From Faecalibacter rhinopitheci (GTDB lineage: Bacteria > Bacteroidota > Bacteroidia > Flavobacteriales > Weeksellaceae): a stretch of 64,000 bases of DNA. Made by a program: the position numbers and the translations under genes. A model generated the notes under the pieces. The model was not told the DNA's origin, did not search any database, and worked only from the letters and a program-made list of their open reading frames with translations. The DNA lies in NCBI RefSeq assembly GCF_015234135.1, contig NZ_JADGIK010000007.1:115964-179963 (forward strand), given 5' to 3'. Positions 35,974-45,130 of the stretch are shown piece after piece (position 1 is the stretch's first letter; the number at the start of each line of letters is the position of its first letter).

Positions 35974-38379
35974 ATGAAAAAATACATATTTCCTATATTT
36001 ACTTTATTCGCTATCCATTCCTATAGTCAACAAGAAGTAAAAGGTATTATTCTCCAACAAGATCAATCTCCCGCGCCTTATGTAGATGTTATTCTCTTAA
36101 CTGATAATAAAATTATAGATGAAGTTTCTACAGATGAAAATGGGATTTTTAAAACTTTTCTTGAAAATGGAAATTATATCTTACGAATTGAGGAAAGTGG
36201 TATTGCATTACACACTCAATCAATTTTAATAGCAGGTGATAAGGAAATTGGTGTGATTGTACTTCCTAACCAAGAAAACATTACTCTGAAAGAAACTGTT
36301 GTTACTGGTCAGAAAAAACTCATTGAAAAAAAGGTAGATCGATTAATATTTAATCCTGATTTGGCTGAAGGCGCTAAGGGTGGAAATGCGTTAGATGCAC
36401 TACGTCTTGCTCCTCGTATTAAAGTAGATGAAAGCACGGATGCAGTTTCAATTATTGGGAAAGGAAGTGTTACTGTAATGATTAATGATCGGTTAATGCA
36501 AATGGATCAGACGCAATTAGCTAACTATCTAAAAACCATTCGCACTGAAGATATCGAGAAAATAGAGATTATAACAAATCCGCCTGCAAAATACGATGCA
36601 TCAGGAAACAGTGGTGTGATAAATATTGTAACTAAAACTGCAAAAGATGAGAGTATTAATGGAAGTTTATCCACTTCATATTCGAGAGCATTGGCAGATA
36701 GCTTTAATCATAATGCGAATTTAAATTTTAGAAAAGACAAATGGACATTTACTTCTCGTTTATATAATGGGAATGGCGAATGGAAAAACCACAACCGATC
36801 AGAAATTATCTATCCCACAACTTACTGGGAATCAAAAGTAAATAATCAAAACAAAAATAAATATTTAGGCGGTGGAATTGGTATCGATTATCAACTGAAT
36901 AAAAAATTAATCACAGGATTTAATCTTGATCTATCGAACGGTAAAGGCACAAACGAATCGTCGTATAGAACCAATATTTTTAATCAACCAGATAAAAATT
37001 TAGACAGATACATTTTTAATGATAATAAAGGTACAAGCTGGGATTGGAGTTACGTAGGATTTAATTATCATATAATTCAAAAATTTAATGAAGAAGGCAA
37101 AAAGCTAACTTTTGATTTTGATTATTCTAATAATTCAAATCTTTCCCATAATATGGTAAATTCTAATGAATTTAACGCCGATAATATTCCTATAAACAAC
37201 AAGGACCAAGGCAATGAAACCATTACAGACTTAGAAGCTAATCGGTATAATGTAAGTATTGATATGGAACATCCTATTAATTCTTGGAAGATGAATTATG
37301 GGACGCGTTTACGTTTTGGTAATGATACGGCAAATAATAATCGTTTATTTAGATTAGGTAATACTCCTTTCATAGAAGACCCTAGCTACAAATATGCGAT
37401 TACTTACCAGGAAAACATATATGCATTATATTATTCGATCGAAAAACAATTTAACGATAAATGGACTGCTAAATTAGGTTTGCGATATGAGCATGCGGAT
37501 GTAAATGGTAAATCTAACGAACAAAATATTGATTTTAAAAAAACATATGACGGTCTTTTCCCAACGGCATATCTTATGTATGAACCGGCAGAAAATCATT
37601 CATTAAGTTTAAATTACAGCAGACGTGTAGATCGCCCGATGTTATGGAGTCTAAATCCAATGCTGATTAAAATTAACGATTACACCTATTCACAGGGAAA
37701 TTTAGATTTAGTCCCGTCCTACTCACAAAACTTAGAATTTGAGTATGCGTATAAAGACCTAAGCGTTACAAGTATTTATTACAGACATACAAGTGATTTA
37801 ACTACAAATATCTCGTTCAGTGATGCTGATACTCAAATTACTATTGATAAACTTTATAATTTTGGTAAAACCTACAGTATCGGAGTAAGTGAAAATATTA
37901 ATATAAAACCTTTAAAATGGTGGAAAATTAATGCGAGTGCTGATGTTTATTACATAAAAACTACTGGTACAATTCCGGAAAGAAACTATGTATTAGATGG
38001 GATAAATGGTGAATTCCAATTGACAAACAATCTAGAATTAAACAAGAAAAAAACGTTATTTGCCAATTACTCCTTTTCATATCAAACATCAGGAAGTGAT
38101 CAAGATATGGATTCTTATGACGATTTTATGCGACATAATTTAGGATTTAGAGCCTTATTATTCAATAAAAAATTACAATTATCTCTCAATATTAATAACC
38201 TATTCGAGAATAGAAATGTAACCTATTCTTCTTATACAAATAATATATATTCTTCCTTTACGAGCGAAGCATTCAGAACTTATCGTATTGGATTAACGTA
38301 TAATTTCGGAAAACAATTTAATATTGAGCGTTCAAAATCCAACCAAGAACAAAGTGGTGGTTCGGGTGGAAAAGGATAA
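35974..38379 (+). CDS. TonB-dependent receptor-like outer-membrane beta-barrel protein
   Basis: Outer-membrane protein of 801 residues. A signal peptide (MKKYIFPIFTLFAIHSYSQQ) is followed by a carboxypeptidase-regulatory-like Ig domain (about 20-95), a plug domain with GKGSVTVMINDRLMQMDQ and IEIITNPPAKYDASG (about 120-225), and a barrel to the end (OMP_b-brl_3 type) finishing RIGLTYNFGKQF and a Gly-rich tail. Such proteins import chelated iron, peptides or glycans, but no ligand can be named. It is a single gene with a 200-base upstream region and a strong terminator; no SusD partner is next to it. Confidence 0.88.
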   Translation: MKKYIFPIFTLFAIHSYSQQEVKGIILQQDQSPAPYVDVILLTDNKIIDEVSTDENGIFKTFLENGNYILRIEESGIALHTQSILIAGDKEIGVIVLPNQENITLKETVVTGQKKLIEKKVDRLIFNPDLAEGAKGGNALDALRLAPRIKVDESTDAVSIIGKGSVTVMINDRLMQMDQTQLANYLKTIRTEDIEKIEIITNPPAKYDASGNSGVINIVTKTAKDESINGSLSTSYSRALADSFNHNANLNFRKDKWTFTSRLYNGNGEWKNHNRSEIIYPTTYWESKVNNQNKNKYLGGGIGIDYQLNKKLITGFNLDLSNGKGTNESSYRTNIFNQPDKNLDRYIFNDNKGTSWDWSYVGFNYHIIQKFNEEGKKLTFDFDYSNNSNLSHNMVNSNEFNADNIPINNKDQGNETITDLEANRYNVSIDMEHPINSWKMNYGTRLRFGNDTANNNRLFRLGNTPFIEDPSYKYAITYQENIYALYYSIEKQFNDKWTAKLGLRYEHADVNGKSNEQNIDFKKTYDGLFPTAYLMYEPAENHSLSLNYSRRVDRPMLWSLNPMLIKINDYTYSQGNLDLVPSYSQNLEFEYAYKDLSVTSIYYRHTSDLTTNISFSDADTQITIDKLYNFGKTYSIGVSENINIKPLKWWKINASADVYYIKTTGTIPERNYVLDGINGEFQLTNNLELNKKKTLFANYSFSYQTSGSDQDMDSYDDFMRHNLGFRALLFNKKLQLSLNINNLFENRNVTYSSYTNNIYSSFTSEAFRTYRIGLTYNFGKQFNIERSKSNQEQSGGSGGKG

Positions 38380-38381
38380 AA

Positions 38382-38417
38382 AAAAATCCTGAAGCAATGC
38401 TTCAGGATTTTTTTTTA
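38382..38417. terminator. Bidirectional rho-independent terminator
   Basis: AAAAAATCCTGAAGC / GCTTCAGGATTTTTT with T-runs on both strands, between the convergent receptor and yggS genes. Confidence 0.85.
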
Positions 38418-38433
38418 TTATATATTAAACAAT

Positions 38434-39096
38434 TTATATGTTATAATTACGGTGTCCAAAAATAGAACTTCCGATACGTACCATAGTACTACCTTCCTCT
38501 ATTGCCATCTGGTAATCTCCGCTCATTCCCATCGAAATAATCTGTAAATCTTGATGATGAGGTTGATGTAGATTAAATAATTGTTTTAAAGATTTAAATT
38601 CTTCTCGTACCTGATTTTCATCATCTGTAAAAGTTGCCATCCCCATTAATCCAACCACTTTTACATTGTGTAATTGTTGAATTTCAGTTGACAAAATAGC
38701 GTCTAATTCTTTTGCATCTAATCCAAATTTAGTTTCCTCATCAGCAATAAAAATCTGTAGTAAAACATTGATTACTCGGCTATTTTTCTCTGCTTGTTTA
38801 TTGATTTCTTTTAGTAATTTTAAACTATCCACCCCGTGAATTAAATGTACAAATGGTGCCATATATTTCACTTTATTGGTTTGGACATGCCCAATCATGT
38901 GCCAACGAATGTCTTTAGGTAAAGCTTCGTATTTATCACACATTTCTTGGATTTTATTTTCACCAAAATCACGAATGCCAGCGTCGTAAGCTTCTTGCAA
39001 ATCAGCTACAGGTTTAGTTTTAGATACTGCAACCAATGTTACAGTAGAGGGAATTGTTTTTTGTATATAATTTAAATTTTCTCTAATACTCATCAT
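38434..39096 (-). CDS. yggS: PLP homeostasis protein, YggS family
   Basis: Binds pyridoxal 5'-phosphate and buffers its level; no enzymatic activity is known. The 220-residue single TIM-barrel protein has the PLP lysine in VTLVAVSKTKPVADLQEA (K27), the WHMIGHVQTNKVKY motif at about 65-78 and the C-terminal phosphate site SMGMSGDYQMAIEEGSTMVR, then IGSSIFG. It is the last gene of the serC-serA-DUF1015-yggS group, one base after DUF1015. Confidence 0.93.
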   Translation of the reverse strand: MMSIRENLNYIQKTIPSTVTLVAVSKTKPVADLQEAYDAGIRDFGENKIQEMCDKYEALPKDIRWHMIGHVQTNKVKYMAPFVHLIHGVDSLKLLKEINKQAEKNSRVINVLLQIFIADEETKFGLDAKELDAILSTEIQQLHNVKVVGLMGMATFTDDENQVREEFKSLKQLFNLHQPHHQDLQIISMGMSGDYQMAIEEGSTMVRIGSSIFGHRNYNI

Positions 39097-39097
39097 T

Positions 39098-40345
39098 CTA
39101 ATCTTTCAAGTCAAATACTGCAAATCCACTTAATGGTTTGGGCTCAATGTATGTGGATTTTGGAGGCATCTTTAAACCTAAATCTGAAATCAATTGCAAA
39201 TCTGCTACACTTACAGGATAAAATGCAAATCCTGCAACATATTCTCCAGTATCTACTTTTGCTTTCAAAGTTTCTATTCCTTTTAAATCTTTTGTACCAT
39301 GTACAAATCCTATTCTTTTATCATTTCGTGTATCATGAATATTAAGAATTGGTTTTAGTAAATGTTGTTCAAATATATAGGTATCTAATTCTTTTAACCC
39401 TTTTACTTCATTATCCAATGATTTTGTATAAAGACTATAAAATTCGTTATCAATATACATTAAAATATGATGCTTTTTTGTAGGTAAAAATTGTTCGTTA
39501 CCTTTTGGAATCACTTCAAAATATTCTTCAATTTTCTGAATAAAATCTTCTTTAGATAAACCATTTAAATCTTTTACGACACGATTATAGTCATTTATTA
39601 TTAACTCATCGTGCGATACCAACATTGCTAAGGTATAGTTAAACGTTTCGTCTCCATACACTTTTTCTCCACTATCTGCTGCAGCTTGTGCAGTATATTG
39701 AGAGGAAGATTCCATACGATGATGGCCGTCTGCAATATATATTTCCTCTAATTTTTCAATAGAATCCTTAAACTGTTTTAAATTTAGACGGTTATCAATT
39801 CGCCAAAGGGAATGCTCTACATTATCCGTATCAACTAATGTTAATGTAGGTTTACGTTTCATTTCAGCTTCTAATAACAAATCTACTCTTTGCGCAGGCT
39901 TATGCGTTAAAAGAACTGGCTCTGCATGAAATTGTGCACCTTTCAAATAATTTGCAAATAATTCAACACGACGATCAATTGTTTCTTCGTGTTTTTTAAT
40001 TGTATTTGCATTATAATCATTGATATTCACTAAACCTAGTAACCCTTTAGTTTTTCGACCATTGGGCTGTACGACTTGATAAATATAAAATGATGATTTA
40101 TCTTGTACCAAAACCTTTTGATCAATATAGTCCTCTAAATTATTTCTTACTTTAGAAAAACGAACCGAAATATCTTCAATGGATTGATCCCAAGTAGGCT
40201 CAATAACATGTAAAAATGAATGATTTCTAGTCTTAATATTTTCTTGTAATTCTTCCACAGAATAACGATCTATTGATTTAGTAACAAAATCTTGAACAGT
40301 TTCTTCCGTTGGGCGTATCCCTTTAAAAGGTCTAAATTGTGGCAT
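39098..40345 (-). CDS. DUF1015 family protein
   Basis: A 415-residue cytoplasmic protein of DUF1015, widely conserved in Bacteroidota beside serA/serC. Landmarks are the start PQFRPFKGIRPT, a central IADGHHRMESSSQYT that resembles a ParB-like or kinase-like nucleotide site (DUF1015 proteins are reported as SerK-type, free-serine kinases in some organisms), and FAFYPVSVADLQ, then MPPKSTYIEPKPLSG near the end. If it is a SerK-like enzyme it would make phosphoserine directly, which fits its serA/serC neighbours. Start lies 22 bases past the serA stop. Confidence 0.88.
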   Translation of the reverse strand: MPQFRPFKGIRPTEETVQDFVTKSIDRYSVEELQENIKTRNHSFLHVIEPTWDQSIEDISVRFSKVRNNLEDYIDQKVLVQDKSSFYIYQVVQPNGRKTKGLLGLVNINDYNANTIKKHEETIDRRVELFANYLKGAQFHAEPVLLTHKPAQRVDLLLEAEMKRKPTLTLVDTDNVEHSLWRIDNRLNLKQFKDSIEKLEEIYIADGHHRMESSSQYTAQAAADSGEKVYGDETFNYTLAMLVSHDELIINDYNRVVKDLNGLSKEDFIQKIEEYFEVIPKGNEQFLPTKKHHILMYIDNEFYSLYTKSLDNEVKGLKELDTYIFEQHLLKPILNIHDTRNDKRIGFVHGTKDLKGIETLKAKVDTGEYVAGFAFYPVSVADLQLISDLGLKMPPKSTYIEPKPLSGFAVFDLKD

Positions 40346-40367
40346 TGGTTGATTTAAAATTTATGAA

Positions 40368-41318
40368 CTATACTCCGTAAAAATCTGCTATTTGCGCAGC
40401 CAATTCAGTACCAATTCTGCTTTGTGCTTCCTCAGTTGAACCAGCAATATGTGGAGACAAAGATAAACTTTCGTTCATTAATAATCCCATTTCTGGTTGT
40501 GGTTCTTTTTCAAACACATCTAAACCAGCTCCTAAAACCTTACCAGTTTCAATTGCATCTGCTAATGCTTTTTCGTCAATTACTCCTCCACGAGCAGTAT
40601 TAACAATTACAACACCGTCTTTCATTTTTGCTAATTCCTTCTCTCCGATGATGTACCCATCTTGTGCAGGAACGTGTAATGTAATGAAATCTGCTTTTGT
40701 AATTACTTCTTCAAAATCTGTTGAAACTACTGTGAAAGTTAATTTTTGACCATCAAAGAAATCCAGTTCAATTTCGCGTGTTGCTGGGAATTTATCGTAT
40801 ACGATCACATTCATTCCTAATCCAATTGCGATTTTAATCACTTCTACTCCAATACGTCCAAAACCTACAACACCCATTGTTTTACCACGTAGTTCATACG
40901 CTTTTGCATATGCTTTCTTTAATCCATTAAAGTTTGTATCACCTTCTAATGGCATATTACGGTTAGAGTTGTGTAAGTTTCTAACAATTGAGAAAATATG
41001 CGCATAAACAAATTCTGCTACTGATTGTGACGATGATGCTGGTGTATTGATAACCTGAATACCTTTTTCGCGTGCATAAGTAACATCAATGTTATCCATT
41101 CCTACTCCACCACGCCCAATCATTTTTAAATGAGTTGCATCAATTAAATCTTGACGAACTTTTGTTGCTGAACGTACTAATAAAACTTCCACACCTTTCT
41201 CATTGATGTAGTTAGCTAATTGTTCTTGTGCAACATGTGTTGTAATTACTTCGAAACCTTTTGCTTCTAATGCTTCTTGTCCTGCTTTAGAGATTCCGTC
41301 GTTTGCTAATATTTTCAT
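40368..41318 (-). CDS. serA: D-3-phosphoglycerate dehydrogenase
   Basis: First step of serine synthesis: oxidises 3-phosphoglycerate with NAD. The 316 residues are the short form without an ACT regulatory domain. Substrate-domain motif IGRGGVGMDNIDV, NAD-binding GVVGFGRIGVEVIKIA (about 150-165), catalytic Arg in NTARGGVIDE, Glu in AGLDVFEKEPQPE and His in SPHIAGSTEEAQ are all present. It follows serC by 75 bases and precedes DUF1015 by 22. Confidence 0.92.
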   Translation of the reverse strand: MKILANDGISKAGQEALEAKGFEVITTHVAQEQLANYINEKGVEVLLVRSATKVRQDLIDATHLKMIGRGGVGMDNIDVTYAREKGIQVINTPASSSQSVAEFVYAHIFSIVRNLHNSNRNMPLEGDTNFNGLKKAYAKAYELRGKTMGVVGFGRIGVEVIKIAIGLGMNVIVYDKFPATREIELDFFDGQKLTFTVVSTDFEEVITKADFITLHVPAQDGYIIGEKELAKMKDGVVIVNTARGGVIDEKALADAIETGKVLGAGLDVFEKEPQPEMGLLMNESLSLSPHIAGSTEEAQSRIGTELAAQIADFYGV

Positions 41319-41393
41319 TATTTTTTTTGTAAAATGTAAGTTGTAAAAAGTATTAAGTATTACAGATAAAAATTGTACTTAATACATATAAAT

Positions 41394-42464
41394 TTATCCG
41401 AATTTTTGTTCAAATTGTTTCATTACTTCAACTAAAACCTGAACAGATTCTAAAGGTAGTGCATTATACATTGATGCACGGTAACCACCAACATCTCGGT
41501 GACCAGCTAAAGAAACAACACCAGCTTCTTTTAATAAAGCATCAAACTCTGCTTTTAACTCTTCCTTATTCAATACGAAAGTCGCATTCATTTGTGAGCG
41601 ATCTTCTACGTTAGCTGTACCTGTGAATAATCCATTACGATCTATCTCAGCATACATAGTTTCAGCTTTTGCTGTATTTATTTTAGCAATAGCCTCTACT
41701 CCACCTTGCTCTTTTAGCCATTTTAAGTTTTCCATTACACCATAAACTGCTATTACAGGCCATGTATTAAATGATGATTCCTTGGCAATATGTGTTGCAT
41801 AATTTAAGTAATCTGGAATATTACGACCTGTTTTTCCTAATAAATCTTTTTGAACAATTGCAACTGCTGAACCTGCTGGTCCCATATTTTTTTGTGCACC
41901 TGCATAGATTACTCCAAATTGAGACACATCTACATGTTTAGATAAAATATCCGAAGACATGTCACACACTAACGGTACATTTGCTGTAGGGAATTCCTTC
42001 ATTTGTGTACCAAAAATCGTGTTATTAGAAGTACAGTGAAAATAATCTACATCAGTAGGGATTTCGTATCCTTTTGGCACATGATTATAATTATCTGCTT
42101 TAGATGAAGCCACAACTTCTATATCTCCAAAACGTTTTGCTTCTTTGATTGCATTAGCTGCCCATTTACCTGAATCTAAATATGCTGCTTTACCTCCTTC
42201 TTTTAATAAATTATATGCTACAGTTGGAAATTGTAATGAAGCTCCACCTTGCATAAAAAGAACATCATGAGAATCAGGAACATTCATTAATTCCTTTACT
42301 AAAGCTCTTGCTGTATCTATCACTTCTACAGCATCTTTACGACGGTGCGAAATTTCTAAGATTGAAGTTCCTGAGTTGTTAAAATTTAAGCATGCTTCAG
42401 CCATTTTCTCAAAAACGACTTGTGGTAAAATACATGGTCCGGCACTAAAATTATGCACTTTCAT
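41394..42464 (-). CDS. serC: Phosphoserine aminotransferase
   Basis: Second step of serine synthesis: transaminates 3-phosphohydroxypyruvate to phosphoserine; can also serve pyridoxine synthesis. 356 residues, class V aminotransferase. Start MKVHNFSAGPCILPQVV is the family N-terminus, FMQGGASLQFPTVAYNLL binds PLP phosphate, YAGAQKNMGPAGSAV has the Schiff-base Lys and GHRDVGGYRASMYNALP closes the active site. A strong terminator upstream (42577-42608) separates it from the acyltransferase gene, so it starts its own unit. Confidence 0.95.
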   Translation of the reverse strand: MKVHNFSAGPCILPQVVFEKMAEACLNFNNSGTSILEISHRRKDAVEVIDTARALVKELMNVPDSHDVLFMQGGASLQFPTVAYNLLKEGGKAAYLDSGKWAANAIKEAKRFGDIEVVASSKADNYNHVPKGYEIPTDVDYFHCTSNNTIFGTQMKEFPTANVPLVCDMSSDILSKHVDVSQFGVIYAGAQKNMGPAGSAVAIVQKDLLGKTGRNIPDYLNYATHIAKESSFNTWPVIAVYGVMENLKWLKEQGGVEAIAKINTAKAETMYAEIDRNGLFTGTANVEDRSQMNATFVLNKEELKAEFDALLKEAGVVSLAGHRDVGGYRASMYNALPLESVQVLVEVMKQFEQKFG

Positions 42465-42576
42465 AAAATTGATTGTTTGTTGTGTATGTGTTTATATGAT
42501 ATTAACAAATATAAGAAATGAAGTGACGAAAATCTTTCAATTATTTATTAATTTTTCAACAATATTGCTAACAAAA

Positions 42577-42608
42577 AAAGCCTTAAACAATAATATGTTT
42601 AAGGCTTT
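42577..42608 (-). terminator. Rho-independent terminator
   Basis: Perfect 13-bp arms AAAGCCTTAAACA / TGTTTAAGGCTTT with a 6-base loop and T7 on the minus strand, past the alpha-oxoamine synthase stop. Confidence 0.85.
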
Positions 42609-42628
42609 ATCTATTTTATTGTTAGATA

Positions 42629-43888
42629 TTAATATTGAACGAAATCAACATTTAATTCTTCTGCTTTTCTTTTGTAATAACCATCAGCTAATTTATCTTT
42701 AATTTCAGCAAATGAATTTAAAGTATACTCGATGTGCTCATCTTCGTGTGCAGCTGTTGGAATAATACGGAAGATAATCATTCCTTTTGGAATTACTGGA
42801 TATACAACTACTGATACGAAAATTCCGTATTCCTCACGCATTTCTTTAGCCAATACTGTAGCTTCGATTGGAGAACCTTGTAAGACAATCGGTGTAACAC
42901 ATGTATCTGAACCACCGATATCAAATCCGCGTTCTTTTAATCCAGTTTGGATTTTTTCAACATTATACCATAATTTGTCTTTTAATTCTGGTGAATTTCT
43001 CAATAATTCTAAACGCTTTAACCCACCAATAACCATTGGCATTGTTAACGATTTTGCGAAAATCTGAGAACGTAAGTTGTATTTTAAGATACGGATAATA
43101 TCTTTATTTCCAGCGATAAATGCACCAAAACCAGCCATAGATTTTGCAAAAGTAGAAAAGTAAATATCAATTTTATCTTGACATCCTTGCTCTTCTCCAG
43201 CTCCAGCTCCAGTTTTACCTAGAGTACCAAAACCATGTGCATCATCTACTAATAATCTGAATTTGTACTCATCTTTGTAAGCAGCGATTTCTTTCAAAAT
43301 CCCTTGTTTACCTGTCATACCGAAAACTCCTTCAGTAATAACTAAGATTCCTCCACCTGTTTTATCAGCTAAAGTACGTGCACGTTTGATTGTTTTTTCA
43401 AAACTTTCGATATTATTGTGTTGATAAATAAAACGCTTACCGAAGTGTAAACGAACTCCATCAACAATACAAGCGTGACATTCTGCATCATAAACGATTA
43501 CATCATTTTTAGACACTAATGCATCAATTGTAGATACCATACCTTGGTATCCAAAATTCATTAAATATGAAGATTCTTTTTGTACAAAATCTGCTAATTC
43601 TTGCTCTAATTGTGCGTGGAAATCAGTTTGTCCTGACATTGCACGAGCTCCCATTGGGTAAGCCATTCCGTACTCTGCTGCTGCATCAGCATCAGCCTTA
43701 CGTACTTCTGGGTGATTTGCTAGACCTAAATAGTTATTGATAGACCAAGTAATAACTTTTTTTCCTTGAAATTCCATTACTGGACCAATTTCTCCCTTTA
43801 ATTGTGGAAAAACATAATAACCTTCACCGTAATCAGCAAATTGTCCTAATGGACCAGGATTTTGTTTTAATCTTTCAAAAATATCCAT
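42629..43888 (-). CDS. Alpha-oxoamine synthase: cysteate-fatty acyltransferase / serine palmitoyltransferase-like
   Basis: PLP enzyme of the KBL/SPT family, 419 residues, that condenses an amino acid with an acyl thioester and releases CO2. Landmarks: ITWSINNYLGLANHPEV, AYPMGARAMSGQTDFHAQLE, the PLP-stacking YDAECHACIVDGVRLHFGK, LLVDDAHGFGTLGKTG and the Schiff-base Lys in YFSTFAKSMAGFGAF. In flavobacteria the closest known members make 3-ketocapnine from cysteate (sulfonolipids) or ketosphinganine from serine. A cysteine-synthase-like gene upstream, and phosphoserine-making serC/serA downstream, favour cysteate as substrate; that choice is inference. It is transcribed alone between two terminators. 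Confidence 0.8.
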   Translation of the reverse strand: MDIFERLKQNPGPLGQFADYGEGYYVFPQLKGEIGPVMEFQGKKVITWSINNYLGLANHPEVRKADADAAAEYGMAYPMGARAMSGQTDFHAQLEQELADFVQKESSYLMNFGYQGMVSTIDALVSKNDVIVYDAECHACIVDGVRLHFGKRFIYQHNNIESFEKTIKRARTLADKTGGGILVITEGVFGMTGKQGILKEIAAYKDEYKFRLLVDDAHGFGTLGKTGAGAGEEQGCQDKIDIYFSTFAKSMAGFGAFIAGNKDIIRILKYNLRSQIFAKSLTMPMVIGGLKRLELLRNSPELKDKLWYNVEKIQTGLKERGFDIGGSDTCVTPIVLQGSPIEATVLAKEMREEYGIFVSVVVYPVIPKGMIIFRIIPTAAHEDEHIEYTLNSFAEIKDKLADGYYKRKAEELNVDFVQY

Positions 43889-43916
43889 TGTAAATATCTT
43901 GTATTTTAAGTTAAAA

Positions 43917-43950
43917 AAGTAGAACCTAAATGAGTATTTAGATTCTACTT
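43917..43950 (-). terminator. Terminator between the PLP enzyme genes
   Basis: Arms AAGTAGAA / TTCTACTT extended inward by CTAAAT / ATTTAG, with T's on the minus strand after the cysteine-synthase-like gene. Confidence 0.7.
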
Positions 43951-43956
43951 ATTATT

Positions 43957-44997
43957 TTATTTATTAATATATTCTACAGTTGCTCTAGACTCTAAACCGT
44001 TTAATTTACTGTTTGTAAATCCTTGTTCAGCCATCCACTCATCACTAAAAACTTTTGTAATGTATCGAGAACCATGGTCTGGAAACAATACAGCTACGAT
44101 CGAATTTTCATCAAACTCACCTGTTGCCGCTAATTGTTTTAGGGCTTGTGTTGCTGCTCCAGAAGTATAACCTACCATCATTCCTTCCTTTAGAGCAATT
44201 TCTCTTGTTGTATATGCTGCTTCCTCGTCTGTAACTTTTACAAATTTATCTACAACAGAAAAATCCAATGCACCAGGGATCAAATTTTTACCCATTCCTT
44301 CTATACGATAAGGATGGATTTCATTTGGATCTAATTCTCCTGTTTCATGGTATTTTTTTAAAACTGAGCCGAATGCATCAACAGCAATTACTTTAACGTT
44401 TGGATTTTGTTCTTTAATAAAGCGTCCACTTCCAGTTAGAGTACCACCTGTACCAGTACAACCAATAAGGTGTGTAATTTTACCTTCTGTCTGCGCCCAA
44501 ATTTCAGGTCCAGTTGTTAAGTAATGAGCCTCAGTATTTCCAAGATTAAAATACTGATTAATATAAATTGAATTTGGTGTTTCTGCAGCAATTCGTTTTG
44601 CTACTTCATAATATGATCTTGGATCATCTGCAGGTACATTTGCAGGACAAATAAATACTTTTGCACCTAGCGCTTTTAAATAAGCGATTTTCTCTGCCTT
44701 CGTTTTATCTGACACTGCTAAGATACACTTGTATCCTTTAACAATACTAACCATAGCCACTGCAAACCCAGTATTCCCAGATGTAGTTTCTACAATTGTA
44801 GCTCCAGGAGATAATAAACCTTTTTTCTCAGCCTCTTCTATGATATGTAATGCTATCCTATCTTTGGTTGAATGTCCGGGATTATAACACTCTAACTTGG
44901 CATACACCTCGCCTGGAATGTCTTGGTTAATTCTGTTTAAACGCACAAGTGGAGTGTTTCCAACAAGTTCTAAAACGTTGTTATACTTACCAGTCAT
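43957..44997 (-). CDS. PLP-dependent cysteine/cystathionine/cysteate synthase-like enzyme
   Basis: Fold-type II PLP enzyme of 346 residues. [14 protein letters not shown] opens the domain; [14 protein letters not shown] carries the Schiff-base Lys (K45), [14 protein letters not shown] the substrate loop and [16 protein letters not shown] the PLP-phosphate loop. The STKDR lysine box is nearer to cystathionine beta-synthases than to classical CysK. Candidate reactions are cystathionine synthesis, cysteine synthesis, or cysteate synthesis from phosphoserine and sulfite. Its place beside the alpha-oxoamine synthase, and near serA/serC, suggests the last, as part of sulfonolipid formation. Catalytic class is sure, substrate is not. 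Confidence 0.8.
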   Translation of the reverse strand: MTGKYNNVLELVGNTPLVRLNRINQDIPGEVYAKLECYNPGHSTKDRIALHIIEEAEKKGLLSPGATIVETTSGNTGFAVAMVSIVKGYKCILAVSDKTKAEKIAYLKALGAKVFICPANVPADDPRSYYEVAKRIAAETPNSIYINQYFNLGNTEAHYLTTGPEIWAQTEGKITHLIGCTGTGGTLTGSGRFIKEQNPNVKVIAVDAFGSVLKKYHETGELDPNEIHPYRIEGMGKNLIPGALDFSVVDKFVKVTDEEAAYTTREIALKEGMMVGYTSGAATQALKQLAATGEFDENSIVAVLFPDHGSRYITKVFSDEWMAEQGFTNSKLNGLESRATVEYINK

Positions 44998-45130
44998 TTC
45001 ACTAATATTCTTTTCTTACAAATGGCAAATTTAAGAATTTTTTAGCCAATCTCTAAAAGATTAACTACAATATTTAATTATTTCTAATTTAAAAGTATTA
45101 TTCTTAGCTATCTGTCAAATGAATTTATAG

